A stretch of 64,000 nt of DNA from Candidatus Nanopelagicus hibericus (lineage in GTDB: Bacteria > Actinomycetota > Actinomycetes > Nanopelagicales > Nanopelagicaceae): NCBI RefSeq assembly GCF_002288005.1, contig NZ_CP016771.1, forward strand, positions 434,001-498,000, written 5' to 3'. A model generated the notes under the pieces. That model ran no database searches. It saw only the letters and a list, made by a program, of their open reading frames with translations, and had not been told where the DNA came from. This document shows positions 1-9,252 of this stretch, piece after piece. The translations under genes and the position numbers were made by a program. Numbering within the stretch: position 1 is the first letter of the stretch; the number at the start of each line of letters is the position of its first letter.

Positions 1-1944
1 CTCATGCATTGCTTATGGGAAATTATTGATAACGCTGTTGATGAAGCTCTGGCTGGGCATTGTAAAAAGATTGATATTAATTTAGAGGCAGATGGTTCAG
101 TTGAGGTTCATGATGATGGTCGTGGTATTCCAGTAGATAAAGAGCCCAAGACAGGTCTGACTGGTGTGGAAGTTGTAATGACAAAACTACATGCTGGTGG
201 AAAGTTTGGTGGTGGCTCTTACGCAGCCTCCGGTGGTTTACACGGAGTAGGTGCTTCAGTTGTTAACGCACTTGCCTCCCGGCTTGATGTTGAGGTTGAT
301 CGCGATGGAAAGATTTATTGGATGTCATTTAAACGAGGGCATGCTGGCATATTTGACGGTGATGGGCCAAATGCAAGTTTTAATGAAAAGTCAGGATTGA
401 GAGTAATTGGAAAAGTTTCTGCCAAAGTAACTGGCACCAGAATTAAATGGTGGTTTGATAAGCAAATCTTCTTAAAGGAAGCATCCTTGGCAATTGAAGA
501 TGTTTATGCCAGAGCCAGACAAACTTCATATTTAGTACCTGGATTAACTCTAATTGTTAATGACAACAGGGGTAAAACTAAGACAAGTGAAACCTTTTTC
601 CACAAAGGCGGCATCTCAGAGTTTTGTGCATTTTTGCGGCCCGATGATCCAGTAGGTGAGGTAATTCGAATATCAGGAGGTGGTGCCTATACCGAGAATG
701 TTCCAATCTTGGATGAGAAGGGGCACATGACGCCAACTGAGGTGGATCGCGAGATGGGTGTAGATATTGCGATGCAATGGGGCAATGGTTATGAAGCAAC
801 TATCTCATCATTTGTAAATATTATTTCTACTCCAAAGGGTGGCACTCATGTCGCTGGCTTTGAACGAGCAATTACCAAAGCGGTAAATGATGCATTACGG
901 GCGACTAAAACTTTAAAGAATAATGAGGCGGATGTTATTAAGGATGATGTGCAGGAGGGATTAACTGCGGTTGTCACAGTCCGGATGTCAGAGCCGCAAT
1001 TTGAGGGGCAGACTAAGGAGGTTTTGGGAACAGCTGCTGCTACCAAAATAGTTGGTCAGGTAGTTGCAGATGAGATGAAGGCATTTTTTAATACCGGTAA
1101 GAGAATTGATAAGGCAACTGGAAGATTAATCCTGGAAAAGATTGCAAACGCCTCTAGAACAAGAATTTCAGCTAGAACCCATAAGGATTTACAGCGTAGG
1201 AAAAATGCATTAGAGAGCTCATCACTGCCTACAAAATTATCTGATTGCAGATCAGATGAGGCTGAGCGGACTGAGTTATTTATTGTTGAGGGTGACTCTG
1301 CATTAGGAACCACAAAGGCTGCTAGAAACTCCGAGTTTCAAGCGATCTTGCCGATTCGAGGCAAGATTTTAAATGTTCAAAAAGCATCTTTGTCACAGAT
1401 GTTGGAAAATAATGAGTGTGCATCAATCATTCAAGTAATTGGTGCTGGTAGTGGAAAATCCTTTGATATTAATGATGCTAGGTATGGCCGGGTAATTTTG
1501 ATGTCTGATGCTGATGTTGATGGTGCCCACATCCGCTGCTTATTGTTAACACTTTTTAACTCTTATATGAAACCGTTAGTTGAGGCGGGCCGAGTATTTG
1601 CAGCGATTCCACCGCTACATCGAATTGATGTAATTGGTGGCAAAAAAGGAGAGGTTCACTACACCTACTCCGATGATGAGATGAAAAAGGTTATTACGCA
1701 GTTGAAAAAGGATGGTAAGCGATGGAAAGAACCAATTCAGCGCTATAAGGGATTAGGTGAAATGGATGCTGATCAACTGCGAGAGACCACAATGGATCCA
1801 GCCCATAGAACATTGCGCAGAATTACGATGAAAGATGTTACTAAAGCTGAGGCGATGTTTGAATTGTTAATGGGCAATGAGGTTGCACCTCGTAAAGAGT
1901 TTATTTCCAGTGCAGATATTGATCGGGAGCGGATTGACGCTTAA
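1..1944 (+). CDS. parE: DNA topoisomerase IV subunit B (partial, 5' end outside window)
   Basis: ATPase and TOPRIM subunit of a type IIA topoisomerase that decatenates or relaxes DNA with an A subunit. The reading frame is open to the first base, so the N-terminus is cut by the window edge. Visible: GHKL ATPase motifs EIIDNAVDEALAG, DDGRGIP and GLHGVGASVVNAL; TOPRIM motifs EGDSALG and DADVDGAHI; PIRGKILNV; the C-terminal QRYKGLGEMD block. Its stop shares the palindrome TTAA (1941-1944) with the stop of the convergent ABC-F gene. A matching A subunit lies at 3546-5045. GyrB and ParE are close paralogues; parE is preferred because the A partner is ParC-like and no recF/dnaN neighbourhood is visible. 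Confidence 0.85.
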   Translation, partial: LMHCLWEIIDNAVDEALAGHCKKIDINLEADGSVEVHDDGRGIPVDKEPKTGLTGVEVVMTKLHAGGKFGGGSYAASGGLHGVGASVVNALASRLDVEVDRDGKIYWMSFKRGHAGIFDGDGPNASFNEKSGLRVIGKVSAKVTGTRIKWWFDKQIFLKEASLAIEDVYARARQTSYLVPGLTLIVNDNRGKTKTSETFFHKGGISEFCAFLRPDDPVGEVIRISGGGAYTENVPILDEKGHMTPTEVDREMGVDIAMQWGNGYEATISSFVNIISTPKGGTHVAGFERAITKAVNDALRATKTLKNNEADVIKDDVQEGLTAVVTVRMSEPQFEGQTKEVLGTAAATKIVGQVVADEMKAFFNTGKRIDKATGRLILEKIANASRTRISARTHKDLQRRKNALESSSLPTKLSDCRSDEAERTELFIVEGDSALGTTKAARNSEFQAILPIRGKILNVQKASLSQMLENNECASIIQVIGAGSGKSFDINDARYGRVILMSDADVDGAHIRCLLLTLFNSYMKPLVEAGRVFAAIPPLHRIDVIGGKKGEVHYTYSDDEMKKVITQLKKDGKRWKEPIQRYKGLGEMDADQLRETTMDPAHRTLRRITMKDVTKAEAMFELLMGNEVAPRKEFISSADIDRERIDA

Positions 1945-3539
1945 TCAATCGTAACAAGATCGAAGTACTCCTCTTTCCACAAATCCTCATCACCATCTGG
2001 CAAAAGCAATACCCGTTCTGGTTTTAACGCCTCCACTGCGCCAGCATCGTGGGAAACAAGAATTACCGCCCCTTGATACTCAGCAAGTGCACCAAGAATT
2101 TCCTCCCTGGATGCTGGGTCTAAGTTATTTGTTGGCTCATCAAGTAATAAAACATTGGCAGCACTAACAACTAAGAGTGCCAGAGCTAGCCGAGTTCGCT
2201 CACCACCGCTTAATACCTTCACTGGTTTATGAACATCATCTCCAGTAAATAGGAATGAGCCCAAAACATTTCTTGCCTCTGGCTCTCTAATATCTTTGGT
2301 GGCGCTAAGCATGTTCTCTAAAACTGAACGCTCATAATCTAAGGTCTCGTGCTCTTGGGCGTAGTAACCAATCTTTAGACCATGACCTGCCTCTACATGA
2401 CCAGTGTCTGGATCTAAATCTCCAGCAAGGATTCGAAGTAATGTTGTTTTACCGGCACCATTTAATCCCAAAATAACTACTCTGGAGCCTTTATCAATTG
2501 CTAACTCAACATCGGTGAAGATTTCAAGTGAGCCGTAGGATTTAGATAGTTCAGCAGCAGTAATTGGAGTTTTGCCACAAGGTGAGGGAGTGGGAAAGCG
2601 GAGTTTTGCAACTCGGTCATTCTTTCGTACAGCCTCTAAACCGGATAGAAGTTGATCTGCTCTTCTAAACATAGCTCTTGCTGATGCCGCTTTATCCTTT
2701 TTTGCACGAAACTTTTCAGCTTGCTTTTGTAGTATCTCTGCCTTCTTCTCAGCAATAGCACGCTCTTTCTTCCTTCTGTGCTCATCCGCTTCGCGTTGCT
2801 GAAGGTAGTTTTTCCAAGTCATGTTGTAAACATCGATAACGTTGCGGTTAGCATCAAGGTAGAAAACCTTATTAACAACAGTTTCGATTAAATTAACATC
2901 GTGGGAGATGATTACTAAGCCACCTGGGTATTTAAGTAGAAATTCACGCAACCAAACGATTGAATCAGCATCTAAATGGTTGGTTGGCTCATCCAAAATA
3001 AGTGTTTGCGCACCTGAAAAAAGTATTCTGGCTAATTCAATTCTTCGGCGCTGACCACCAGATAGAGCGCTTAATTGCTGATCAAATAAATTATTTGGCA
3101 CACCAAGGGATGATGCAATTGCCTCTGCCTCAGCTGCTGCGGCATAGCCACCTGCGGTTGAAAACTCATGTTCAACTCTGGTGTACCTCTCCATCGCTTT
3201 TTCTAACTCCACACCTTGTGAGCTTGCCATCTCCTCTTCAACAGCGCGCATACGCTTTGAGATTAGATCTAACTCTCTAACGGAGAGAATTCGATCAATC
3301 ACACTGCCTTGATCCTCACCAGTTCTAGGATCTTGTGGCAGATAACCAATTTTCCCAGTCCGATTAACCGCACCACCTGCCGGCATAGTTTCACCAGCTA
3401 ATACTTTTGCGAGCGTGGATTTACCTGCGCCATTTCGACCCACAAAGCCAATTCGATCTCCGTGATTAATGCGAACTGATACATCCTTAACTAGAAGCCT
3501 TGCGGCAGCGCGAAGTTCGAGGGCGTTGGTTGAAATCAA
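1941..3539 (-). CDS. ABC-F family ATP-binding protein
   Basis: Soluble tandem-ATPase of the ABC-F family; such proteins act on the ribosome (translation factors or antibiotic-resistance proteins) and are not transporters. Two nucleotide-binding domains are seen: Walker A GRNGAGKST near residue 34 with signature LSGGQRRR, and GLNGAGKTT with signature LSGGERTRL in the second half. Between them is a Lys/Arg/Glu-rich helical linker (roughly residues 240-310), the usual P-site-tRNA-interaction region. No membrane segment. TTG start at 3539, 6 bases after the parC stop, so the two are probably co-transcribed. The subfamily (Uup-, EttA- or YdiF-like) cannot be fixed from sequence alone. Confidence 0.88.
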   Translation of the reverse strand: MISTNALELRAAARLLVKDVSVRINHGDRIGFVGRNGAGKSTLAKVLAGETMPAGGAVNRTGKIGYLPQDPRTGEDQGSVIDRILSVRELDLISKRMRAVEEEMASSQGVELEKAMERYTRVEHEFSTAGGYAAAAEAEAIASSLGVPNNLFDQQLSALSGGQRRRIELARILFSGAQTLILDEPTNHLDADSIVWLREFLLKYPGGLVIISHDVNLIETVVNKVFYLDANRNVIDVYNMTWKNYLQQREADEHRRKKERAIAEKKAEILQKQAEKFRAKKDKAASARAMFRRADQLLSGLEAVRKNDRVAKLRFPTPSPCGKTPITAAELSKSYGSLEIFTDVELAIDKGSRVVILGLNGAGKTTLLRILAGDLDPDTGHVEAGHGLKIGYYAQEHETLDYERSVLENMLSATKDIREPEARNVLGSFLFTGDDVHKPVKVLSGGERTRLALALLVVSAANVLLLDEPTNNLDPASREEILGALAEYQGAVILVSHDAGAVEALKPERVLLLPDGDEDLWKEEYFDLVTID

Positions 3540-3545
3540 AGTTGC

Positions 3546-5045
3546 TTAGGCAACAAGGCGGGTGCGGCGAGGGGAGGCGTATTTCTTTTCAACTTCAGAC
3601 AACTCCTCAGACACTTTAGCTTTGATGCTCTCCTCAGTTTTTAGGATTGCAGTTAAGGAGGAAATTGTAGCCTTTAATTCTTTGGCTTCATTTTCTAGTT
3701 CGATTTTGCTCATCTTGGTCAATCTGCGCAGCGGCATATCCAATATATATGTTGCTTGTTCATCACTTAACTTAAATGTTTTGATTAAACCAGTTTTTGC
3801 AACAGTTGCATCCTCACTTGCTCTGATCAATTTAATTACCTTATCAATATCAACAATTGCTTTGAGCAGGCCATCTACTAGATTTAATCGTGCCTGCGCT
3901 TTAGCTTTACGGAAGATAGATCTGCGCTTGACCACCTCAATTCGGTGATCAATAAAGACTTGCAGCAGATCCTTTAAGCCCAAAGTCAACGGCTTTCCAT
4001 TTACTAGCGCCACTGCGTTGATGGAAAAGGCATCTTCCATCGGAGTAAGGCGATAGAGATTTTCTAGAACTTCAGCTGGTTCGTAACCATTTTTGATCTC
4101 AACAACTACTTTGGTGCCAGATTGACCATCAGATAGATCAACAATATCTGAGATACCTTGGATTTTTTTTGCCTTAACTAAGTCGGCAATCTTTTCAACA
4201 ATTTTTTCAGGTCCAATGTTGTATGGCATCTCTGTTATTACTAATCCTTGCTTGCGGGCTGAGACCTTTTCAATAACCGCAGTTGCCCGTACCTTAAAGG
4301 AGCCACGACCACTGGCGTACGCCTCAGCAATACCTTCGGTGGCGGTTAAGTAACCACCTGTTGGAAAGTCTGGCGCTGGCACAAACTTCATTAATTGTTT
4401 TAATGTGGCTTTTGGATTTTCCATTAAATGCTTGGCAGCTGCAATTACTTCACCTAAATTGTGAGGAGCCATATTTGTGGCCATACCAACAGCGATGCCA
4501 GTTGCACCATTTACTAATAAATTAGGAAATGCTGCAGGCAATACCTGGGGCTCCATAATTTGACCATCATAATTTGCGCCAAAATTAACGGTGTCCTCAT
4601 CGGATTCATCCACCATCAACATCGCCGATAGTGCAAGCCGTGATTCGGTGTAGCGCATGGCCGCTGGGCCAGAATCTAATGAACCAAAATTTCCATGACC
4701 ATCGATTAGTGGCAGACGCATTGAAAATGATTGCGCCATACGAACCATCGCGTCATATATCGCACCATCACCATGTGGGTGCAGCTTTCCCATTACATCT
4801 CCAACAACTCGAGCAGATTTCACATGACCTTTATCAGGCCTGAGTCCCATGGCATTCATTTGATGCAAGATGCGGCGTTGTACTGGCTTTAAACCATCGC
4901 GGGCGTCGGGCAAAGCGCGGGAGTAAATTACCGAGTAGGCGTACTCTAAAAATGATTCAGACATTTCAGAGGCAACATCAATATCAATGATTCGGCCGGG
5001 ATTCACACCAGCTTTAGGTGCTACTACTTTTGGTGTTTTTGCCAT
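3546..5045 (-). CDS. parC: DNA topoisomerase IV subunit A lacking the C-terminal domain
   Basis: Breakage-reunion subunit partnering ParE. Contains the winged-helix/tower core: [20 protein letters not shown], the [12 protein letters not shown] motif, and the catalytic tyrosine in AAMRYTE (about residue 132), then the long coiled coil. The protein stops at RRTRLVA at about 499 residues, where family members (about 750-820 residues in other actinobacteria) continue into the beta-pinwheel DNA-wrapping domain. The ABC-F start follows 6 bases later, so there is no remnant of the missing part. I chose ATG 5045 because the residues before it lack family similarity; an upstream in-frame ATG at 5096 would add 17 residues. 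Confidence 0.85.
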   Translation of the reverse strand: MAKTPKVVAPKAGVNPGRIIDIDVASEMSESFLEYAYSVIYSRALPDARDGLKPVQRRILHQMNAMGLRPDKGHVKSARVVGDVMGKLHPHGDGAIYDAMVRMAQSFSMRLPLIDGHGNFGSLDSGPAAMRYTESRLALSAMLMVDESDEDTVNFGANYDGQIMEPQVLPAAFPNLLVNGATGIAVGMATNMAPHNLGEVIAAAKHLMENPKATLKQLMKFVPAPDFPTGGYLTATEGIAEAYASGRGSFKVRATAVIEKVSARKQGLVITEMPYNIGPEKIVEKIADLVKAKKIQGISDIVDLSDGQSGTKVVVEIKNGYEPAEVLENLYRLTPMEDAFSINAVALVNGKPLTLGLKDLLQVFIDHRIEVVKRRSIFRKAKAQARLNLVDGLLKAIVDIDKVIKLIRASEDATVAKTGLIKTFKLSDEQATYILDMPLRRLTKMSKIELENEAKELKATISSLTAILKTEESIKAKVSEELSEVEKKYASPRRTRLVA

Positions 5046-5120
5046 ACGCCGTATCTTGCCAATATTTCTCCATTTTCTTGTTCGCGACAAGCCCATTACT
5101 TAGTAAATTCTTGAGATAGG

Positions 5121-5126
5121 TATCCT
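5121..5126 (+). promoter_or_regulatory. -10 element TATCCT of leaderless promoter
   Basis: TATCCT followed by 6 bases and then the ATG of the alkaline phosphatase-family gene at 5133. The spacing places the transcription start on the start codon, and no ribosome binding site is present. Confidence 0.5.
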
Positions 5127-5132
5127 TGCGCT

Positions 5133-6239
5133 ATGAATACTGGGAAATCAATTGATCACTTTGGTTTATCCCACCTAATTAACTCAGTATTTTCAACATT
5201 AAATCTTGATGGTACAACTGATTATTTGTCCCTTGGCCAAGGACAGATGCGAGAGTGTTTGGTATTAATAGATGGCATGGGACAGGATGCAATTAATAAG
5301 TTTTCAGAACAATTTCCAATATTTGAAGATATTAAACAGGTAAAAACTATCTATACCGATTTTCCATCAACTACCGCTACGAGTATCTCAACGCTCGGCA
5401 CCGGTGTGCTGCCTGGTATGCATGGCATGCTGGGCTACACAGTCAGGGTTCCTAGAAGTGATAATCGGTTACTTAATGCCCTCAAGTGGGATGAGCGGGT
5501 AGATCCAGTTATTTGGCAAAAAGTACCAACTATGTTTGAGCGGGCAGCGATTGCTGGAATTGCTGTTACTCATGTTGCTGCCAAAAGATATGAGGGCAGT
5601 GGATTTACGCAAGCGGCATTACGTGGCGCCAAGTATGTTGGCGCAAATAGTATTCAAGAGATGGTCACCGCGGTTCATCTTGCTCTGCAGCCACAACCAT
5701 CTTTTGTCTATACCTATTTAAACAACTTAGATTCTGCCGGACATAGCGATGGGGTTGGATCTGATAAGTGGCTTACCGCATTTGAATATGTCGCTGAATT
5801 TATCGCCAAGCTAAAGCAATCAGCTCCTGCCGGAACACGGTTTTGGATTACCTCAGATCATGGAATGGTAAATAGCACCGAGCAAATAATTTTAGGACAG
5901 GATAACCAGCTGTTAGATAATGTGACTTTAATTGGCGGTGAACCCAGGGCACGGCATATTTATATTAAGCCAGGTGCTGTGGCAGAAACCATTACCCAAT
6001 GGCAGGAGTTTTTTGCTCAGAAGGTGAAGATATTGAGTAGGCAAGATGCAATATCAAGTGGATTATTTGGACCGGTAGTCACCGAGGATTCATCCGATCG
6101 CATGGGTGATTTAATTGCGATCGCTAACAAAGATCTAATTTTGGTTGATCCTGCGCGAATCAAGGAGGAGACATCTATGGTTGGACACCATGGGGGAGTA
6201 ACAGATACTGAGGTTGCGATTCCGCTGTTACTTACTTAG
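5133..6239 (+). CDS. Alkaline phosphatase family protein / nucleotide pyrophosphatase-phosphodiesterase
   Basis: Metal-dependent phospho-/phosphodiesterase of the alkaline phosphatase superfamily (type I phosphodiesterase/NPP fold). Metal and nucleophile motifs in order: LIDGMGQDA (first Asp), the FPSTTATS nucleophile threonine, DSAGHSDG, SDHGM, and MVGHHGG near the C-terminus. No signal peptide or membrane segment, so probably cytosolic. The neighbour sepH is convergent and the two stops share the bases TTAG (6236-6239); the association of this phosphodiesterase with sepH is common in actinobacteria. Start ATG lies 6 bases after a TATCCT hexamer. Natural substrate is unknown. Confidence 0.82.
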   Translation: MNTGKSIDHFGLSHLINSVFSTLNLDGTTDYLSLGQGQMRECLVLIDGMGQDAINKFSEQFPIFEDIKQVKTIYTDFPSTTATSISTLGTGVLPGMHGMLGYTVRVPRSDNRLLNALKWDERVDPVIWQKVPTMFERAAIAGIAVTHVAAKRYEGSGFTQAALRGAKYVGANSIQEMVTAVHLALQPQPSFVYTYLNNLDSAGHSDGVGSDKWLTAFEYVAEFIAKLKQSAPAGTRFWITSDHGMVNSTEQIILGQDNQLLDNVTLIGGEPRARHIYIKPGAVAETITQWQEFFAQKVKILSRQDAISSGLFGPVVTEDSSDRMGDLIAIANKDLILVDPARIKEETSMVGHHGGVTDTEVAIPLLLT

Positions 6240-7048
6240 TCAGTATCTTTCTTACCAAACATAATGTCATCCCAAGATGGGATCTTAATTCTTTTAGTTA
6301 CACCATCGCGCTGCGCCTCTTCATCAGCCTGCTCACTCTCAAGACTTTCATCAACTATTACTAATCTAGTTGGGGCATAAGGAGTTACATCTTCTCTGAT
6401 CGAGACCAATCTTGGTGCTTCTGTTACTGGAACATTTCCGTAAGTTTGAACTGGTGTTTTTTGCTTAACCTCACCACCAATCCACCTTGCACCATCATCT
6501 TCAGCAGATAAGGCTCTTCGTCCTAAATTAAATAACCAAACTGCTTCACCTTTAGCATCTTCCGGTGAGCCATCACGAAGTGGGTAGTAAAGAGTTAGTC
6601 GCCAATTTCCATCAGGTGCGCGGTATGTGTTCCATTCGATGGTATTCATATCAACACCGCGGGGTGCAAGTTGATTAGAAACTGCGGTCTCAAGATATGG
6701 CGCATGAGGCTCTCGACGAATTTGAGTAGCAAGTGCCTGCGAAATAATAAAGGCTCGCTCTTGCAAGATGGGTCCGGCATAATTTTCTATTTTTTCAATT
6801 GACCAATCGGTGGTCCGGGAAATTGAATCCATAGATTCACCAGCTCGCAACCTTGCCTGCACCTCTTTTACCGTGGTGGTTAAATTTTCTTGAAGATCTG
6901 AGACAGCTGCAAGCCGAGGTTGATTAACAGTTGCCCGTAAACCATCACTTATTCGCAGGTGGTATTGATTTCCATTCTGATCGACCAACTCAAGATTGGC
7001 ACCATCGGCAGATTTGCCAGTTAATCGCAGATCAGTTGGCTCGTTCAT
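6236..7048 (-). CDS. sepH: Septation protein SepH (DUF3071)
   Basis: Actinobacterial cell-division regulator that binds and stabilises FtsZ filaments. About 270 residues. The N-terminal DUF3071 domain contains a helix-turn-helix-like segment (VQARLRAGESMDSISRTT, roughly residues 65-85), followed by a variable middle and the hallmark C-terminal motif RIKIPSWDDIMFG, which matches the conserved FtsZ-related tail of the family. Shorter than streptomycete SepH (about 340 residues) because the linker is reduced. I chose ATG 7048 (MNEPTDLRL); an upstream codon at 7066 is also open. Divergent from the inositol monophosphatase gene. Confidence 0.88.
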   Translation of the reverse strand: MNEPTDLRLTGKSADGANLELVDQNGNQYHLRISDGLRATVNQPRLAAVSDLQENLTTTVKEVQARLRAGESMDSISRTTDWSIEKIENYAGPILQERAFIISQALATQIRREPHAPYLETAVSNQLAPRGVDMNTIEWNTYRAPDGNWRLTLYYPLRDGSPEDAKGEAVWLFNLGRRALSAEDDGARWIGGEVKQKTPVQTYGNVPVTEAPRLVSIREDVTPYAPTRLVIVDESLESEQADEEAQRDGVTKRIKIPSWDDIMFGKKDTD

Positions 7049-7118
7049 GAGAGTAGATTGCCACAATTTAACGGGGGGATAAATAAGCCACTCACGGAGT
7101 GCGGCATCTTTTCATGCT

Positions 7119-7124
7119 TAGATA
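7119..7124 (+). promoter_or_regulatory. -10 element TAGATA deciding the start of the IMPase-family gene
   Basis: TAGATA lies 5 bases before GTG 7130. No ribosome binding site is visible before that GTG, which fits a leaderless transcript and supports GTG 7130 as the start rather than upstream in-frame codons. Confidence 0.4.
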
Positions 7125-7129
7125 ACCCG

Positions 7130-7888
7130 GTGAGGGCAGAATTACTTAAGATTGCGGAATCGGCGGCACATTTAGCAGGATCGCATTTGATGAAGCGACC
7201 AGCTGCCTTTACTTTTACGGAGAAAAGTTCTGCTGTCGATTTTGCAACACAGATGGATCAGCAGGCAGAGGCGCTAATTGTCAAGCAAATTCTAAACCTT
7301 CGGCCAGATGACGGGATTATTGCCGAAGAGGGTAGTACGAAAGAAAGTAAATCTGGAATAACTTGGGTGATTGATCCATTAGATGGCACCGTTAATTACC
7401 TTTACAACCTTCCGGGCTGGAATGTTTCAATTGCAGCCAAGGATAAAGATGGCGTAATTGTCGGCGTGGTTTTCGCCCCTAGTGTTGATGGATTTTGGAG
7501 CGCGGTTAGGGGTGAGGGTGCTACCTATAACGGTGTGAAGATTAAATGCAATGAACCGGTATCACTTGATAAAGCTTTATTAGCAACCGGCTTTGCTTAC
7601 GATTTAAATTTGCGAATTAGCCAAGGTGAGGCGATGGCTAAGTTATTGCCAAAGATAAGAGATCTACGGAGAAATGGCGCAGCAGCGGTTGATCTTTGTT
7701 ATGTTGCGATGGGCGCACTAGATGGATATTTTGAAGCATCCTTAAAAGAGTGGGACCATGCAGCTGGTGGATTAATTGCAGTTGAGGCGGGTGCGGTTAT
7801 CTCTGGCAGAGGTGGTGGAGCACCAAACTCTGATTTGGTGGTCTGCGCTGGACCCGCCCTGCATGCTCAGCTTTTGCCGCTGATTTGA
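7130..7888 (+). CDS. Inositol monophosphatase family protein
   Basis: Mg2+-dependent phosphatase of the inositol monophosphatase/FBPase/histidinol-phosphatase superfamily. Signature motifs: EEG (metal), WVIDPLDGTVNYLY (the DPLDGT core), and EWDHAAGGLIAVEAGA near the C-terminus. About 252 residues, the normal family length. Start GTG 7130 is chosen because it gives the usual N-terminus (RAELLKIAESAAHLAG) and sits after a TAGATA hexamer. The substrate may be inositol-1-phosphate (an ino1 gene is at 38 kb) but histidinol phosphate or other sugar phosphates are possible. Upstream of the rplS cluster, with a 92-base gap. Confidence 0.85.
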   Translation: MRAELLKIAESAAHLAGSHLMKRPAAFTFTEKSSAVDFATQMDQQAEALIVKQILNLRPDDGIIAEEGSTKESKSGITWVIDPLDGTVNYLYNLPGWNVSIAAKDKDGVIVGVVFAPSVDGFWSAVRGEGATYNGVKIKCNEPVSLDKALLATGFAYDLNLRISQGEAMAKLLPKIRDLRRNGAAAVDLCYVAMGALDGYFEASLKEWDHAAGGLIAVEAGAVISGRGGGAPNSDLVVCAGPALHAQLLPLI

Positions 7889-7946
7889 TCTCAAATTGAT
7901 CTAATCACCCCTGCTGTGGCAGGATACGCACTTAGTAAAAAAAATC

Positions 7947-7975
7947 TTGATACCGATAAATTTAATGACTAGGAC
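7947..7975 (+). promoter_or_regulatory. Candidate promoter of rplS-khpA-rimM-trmD
   Basis: TTGATA (7947-7952), a 17-base spacer and TAGGAC (7970-7975) precede the rplS ATG at 7981 by 5 bases. AGGAC could instead serve as a ribosome binding site, so whether the transcript is leaderless is ambiguous. Confidence 0.4.
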
Positions 7976-7980
7976 AAATT

Positions 7981-8508
7981 ATGAACGTGTTAGATGCTGT
8001 AGATGCCGCCTCATTGCGCAAGGACATCCCATCTTTTCGTCCTGGAGATGAATTAAAAGTACATGTAAGGGTTATTGAAGGAGCGAAAAGTCGTATTCAG
8101 GTTTTCCAAGGTGTAGTTATTGCACGATCTGGTTCTGGAATTCGTGAGTCATTTACTATCCGTAAAATCTCATACGGTGTTGGAGTTGAAAGAACTTTTC
8201 CAGTACATACCCCAGTAATTGAAAGAATTGAAATTATTCGTCACGGATCAGCCCGCAGAGCCAAGCTTTACTACCTACGTAATCTTCGTGGCAAGGCAAC
8301 AAAAATTAAAGAGCGTCGTGGTGCTGATGGTGAAATTATTATTGAGCCAGAGTATGTGCCACCAGTAGTTTCCAAGAAAGTTTCAGTTCCAGAGGTTGGC
8401 GAGGCGGTAGCAGTTGTTGCCGCAGCTTCCGCAGTTGCTGAAGAGGTAGCACAAGCACCAGAGGTAACAACTGATGCGCCAGCTGCCGACGCCACAGCAA
8501 GCGAGTAA
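7981..8508 (+). CDS. rplS: 50S ribosomal protein L19 with long C-terminal extension
   Basis: Large-subunit protein at the 30S-50S interface. Residues 1 to about 115 are classic L19: [60 protein letters not shown] and [12 protein letters not shown]. The following 60 residues are a low-complexity Ala/Val/Glu tail that ordinary L19 does not have; such tails are more typical of actinobacterial S16. The gene occupies the position directly before khpA-rimM-trmD, where rpsP is the rule, while the usual rplS slot after trmD is empty. First gene of the cluster; khpA starts 2 bases after its stop. Confidence 0.95.
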   Translation: MNVLDAVDAASLRKDIPSFRPGDELKVHVRVIEGAKSRIQVFQGVVIARSGSGIRESFTIRKISYGVGVERTFPVHTPVIERIEIIRHGSARRAKLYYLRNLRGKATKIKERRGADGEIIIEPEYVPPVVSKKVSVPEVGEAVAVVAAASAVAEEVAQAPEVTTDAPAADATASE

Positions 8509-8510
8509 AA

Positions 8511-8750
8511 ATGATTGACGAAGCATTAGAGCATTTAGTAAAAGGGATTGTTGATAATCCAGCTGAGGTTGTAATCACCGAAAAGAATAATCGTGGCGGA
8601 ACAACTCTTGAAGTACGGGTTCATCCAGATGATATTGGCAAGGTAATTGGTCGAAATGGGCGAACTGCTAAGGCACTTCGAACCGTAATTAGTGCACTCG
8701 CCGGCCGATCAGTTCGAGTTGATTTAATCGAGGCAGACGAGGTTCGTTAA
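8511..8750 (+). CDS. khpA: KH-domain RNA-binding protein KhpA
   Basis: Small KH-domain RNA-binding protein (79 residues), usually a partner of KhpB/Jag in binding small and messenger RNAs. The GxxG loop is visible in KVIGRNGRTAKALRTV, and the surrounding alpha-beta pattern fits a single type II KH domain. Encoded between rplS and rimM with only 2 and 1 bases separating it from its neighbours, implying one transcript and translational coupling. In most bacteria the same gene sits between rpsP and rimM, which makes its family assignment firm. Confidence 0.9.
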   Translation: MIDEALEHLVKGIVDNPAEVVITEKNNRGGTTLEVRVHPDDIGKVIGRNGRTAKALRTVISALAGRSVRVDLIEADEVR

Positions 8751-8751
8751 T

Positions 8752-9252
8752 TTGCAACTTGTCGTAGGTCGCATTGGCCGCGCACATGGTGTCCTTGGTG
8801 AAGCAACAATTCAGGTTCAAACTGATGATCCAGATGTGCGGTTTAAGGTCGGAAATAAACTTAACTTAGATAGTGGCAAAGAGTTAACAATTCGATCAGC
8901 CCGTTGGCACAATCAAATACTTCTTCTAGCCTTTGATGGCGTAGTTGATCGAAACCAAATTGAGGAGCTCAGGGATCAAATGATTTCTGCAGAGGTTGAT
9001 ATCACCTCACTCGCACCAGGTGAGTATCACTATCAGCAATTATTGGGTTGTCAGGTATTCCTTCAGAGCAATGCATTAATTGGTGAGGTTGATGAGATAG
9101 TGAAATTACCAGGTCAAGATCTATTATCAGTAGATAGAAATGGCAAAAAAGTGTTAATCCCAATGGTAAAAAAGATTATTATTTCAATTGATGTGTTAAC
9201 TAAAAAAATTGTGGTAGATCCACCGGAGGGGTTATTAGATGTTACAAATTGA
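8752..9252 (+). CDS. rimM: Ribosome maturation factor RimM
   Basis: Assembly factor needed for maturation of the 30S head domain, working with S19. N-terminal RimM barrel shows LVVGRIGRAHGVLGEATIQ; the C-terminal PRC-barrel contains GQDLLSVDRNGKKVLIPMV. About 166 residues, normal for the family. Start is TTG 8752, one base after the khpA stop. Its last 14 bases overlap the start of trmD, a common arrangement that couples their translation. Confidence 0.92.
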   Translation: MQLVVGRIGRAHGVLGEATIQVQTDDPDVRFKVGNKLNLDSGKELTIRSARWHNQILLLAFDGVVDRNQIEELRDQMISAEVDITSLAPGEYHYQQLLGCQVFLQSNALIGEVDEIVKLPGQDLLSVDRNGKKVLIPMVKKIIISIDVLTKKIVVDPPEGLLDVTN

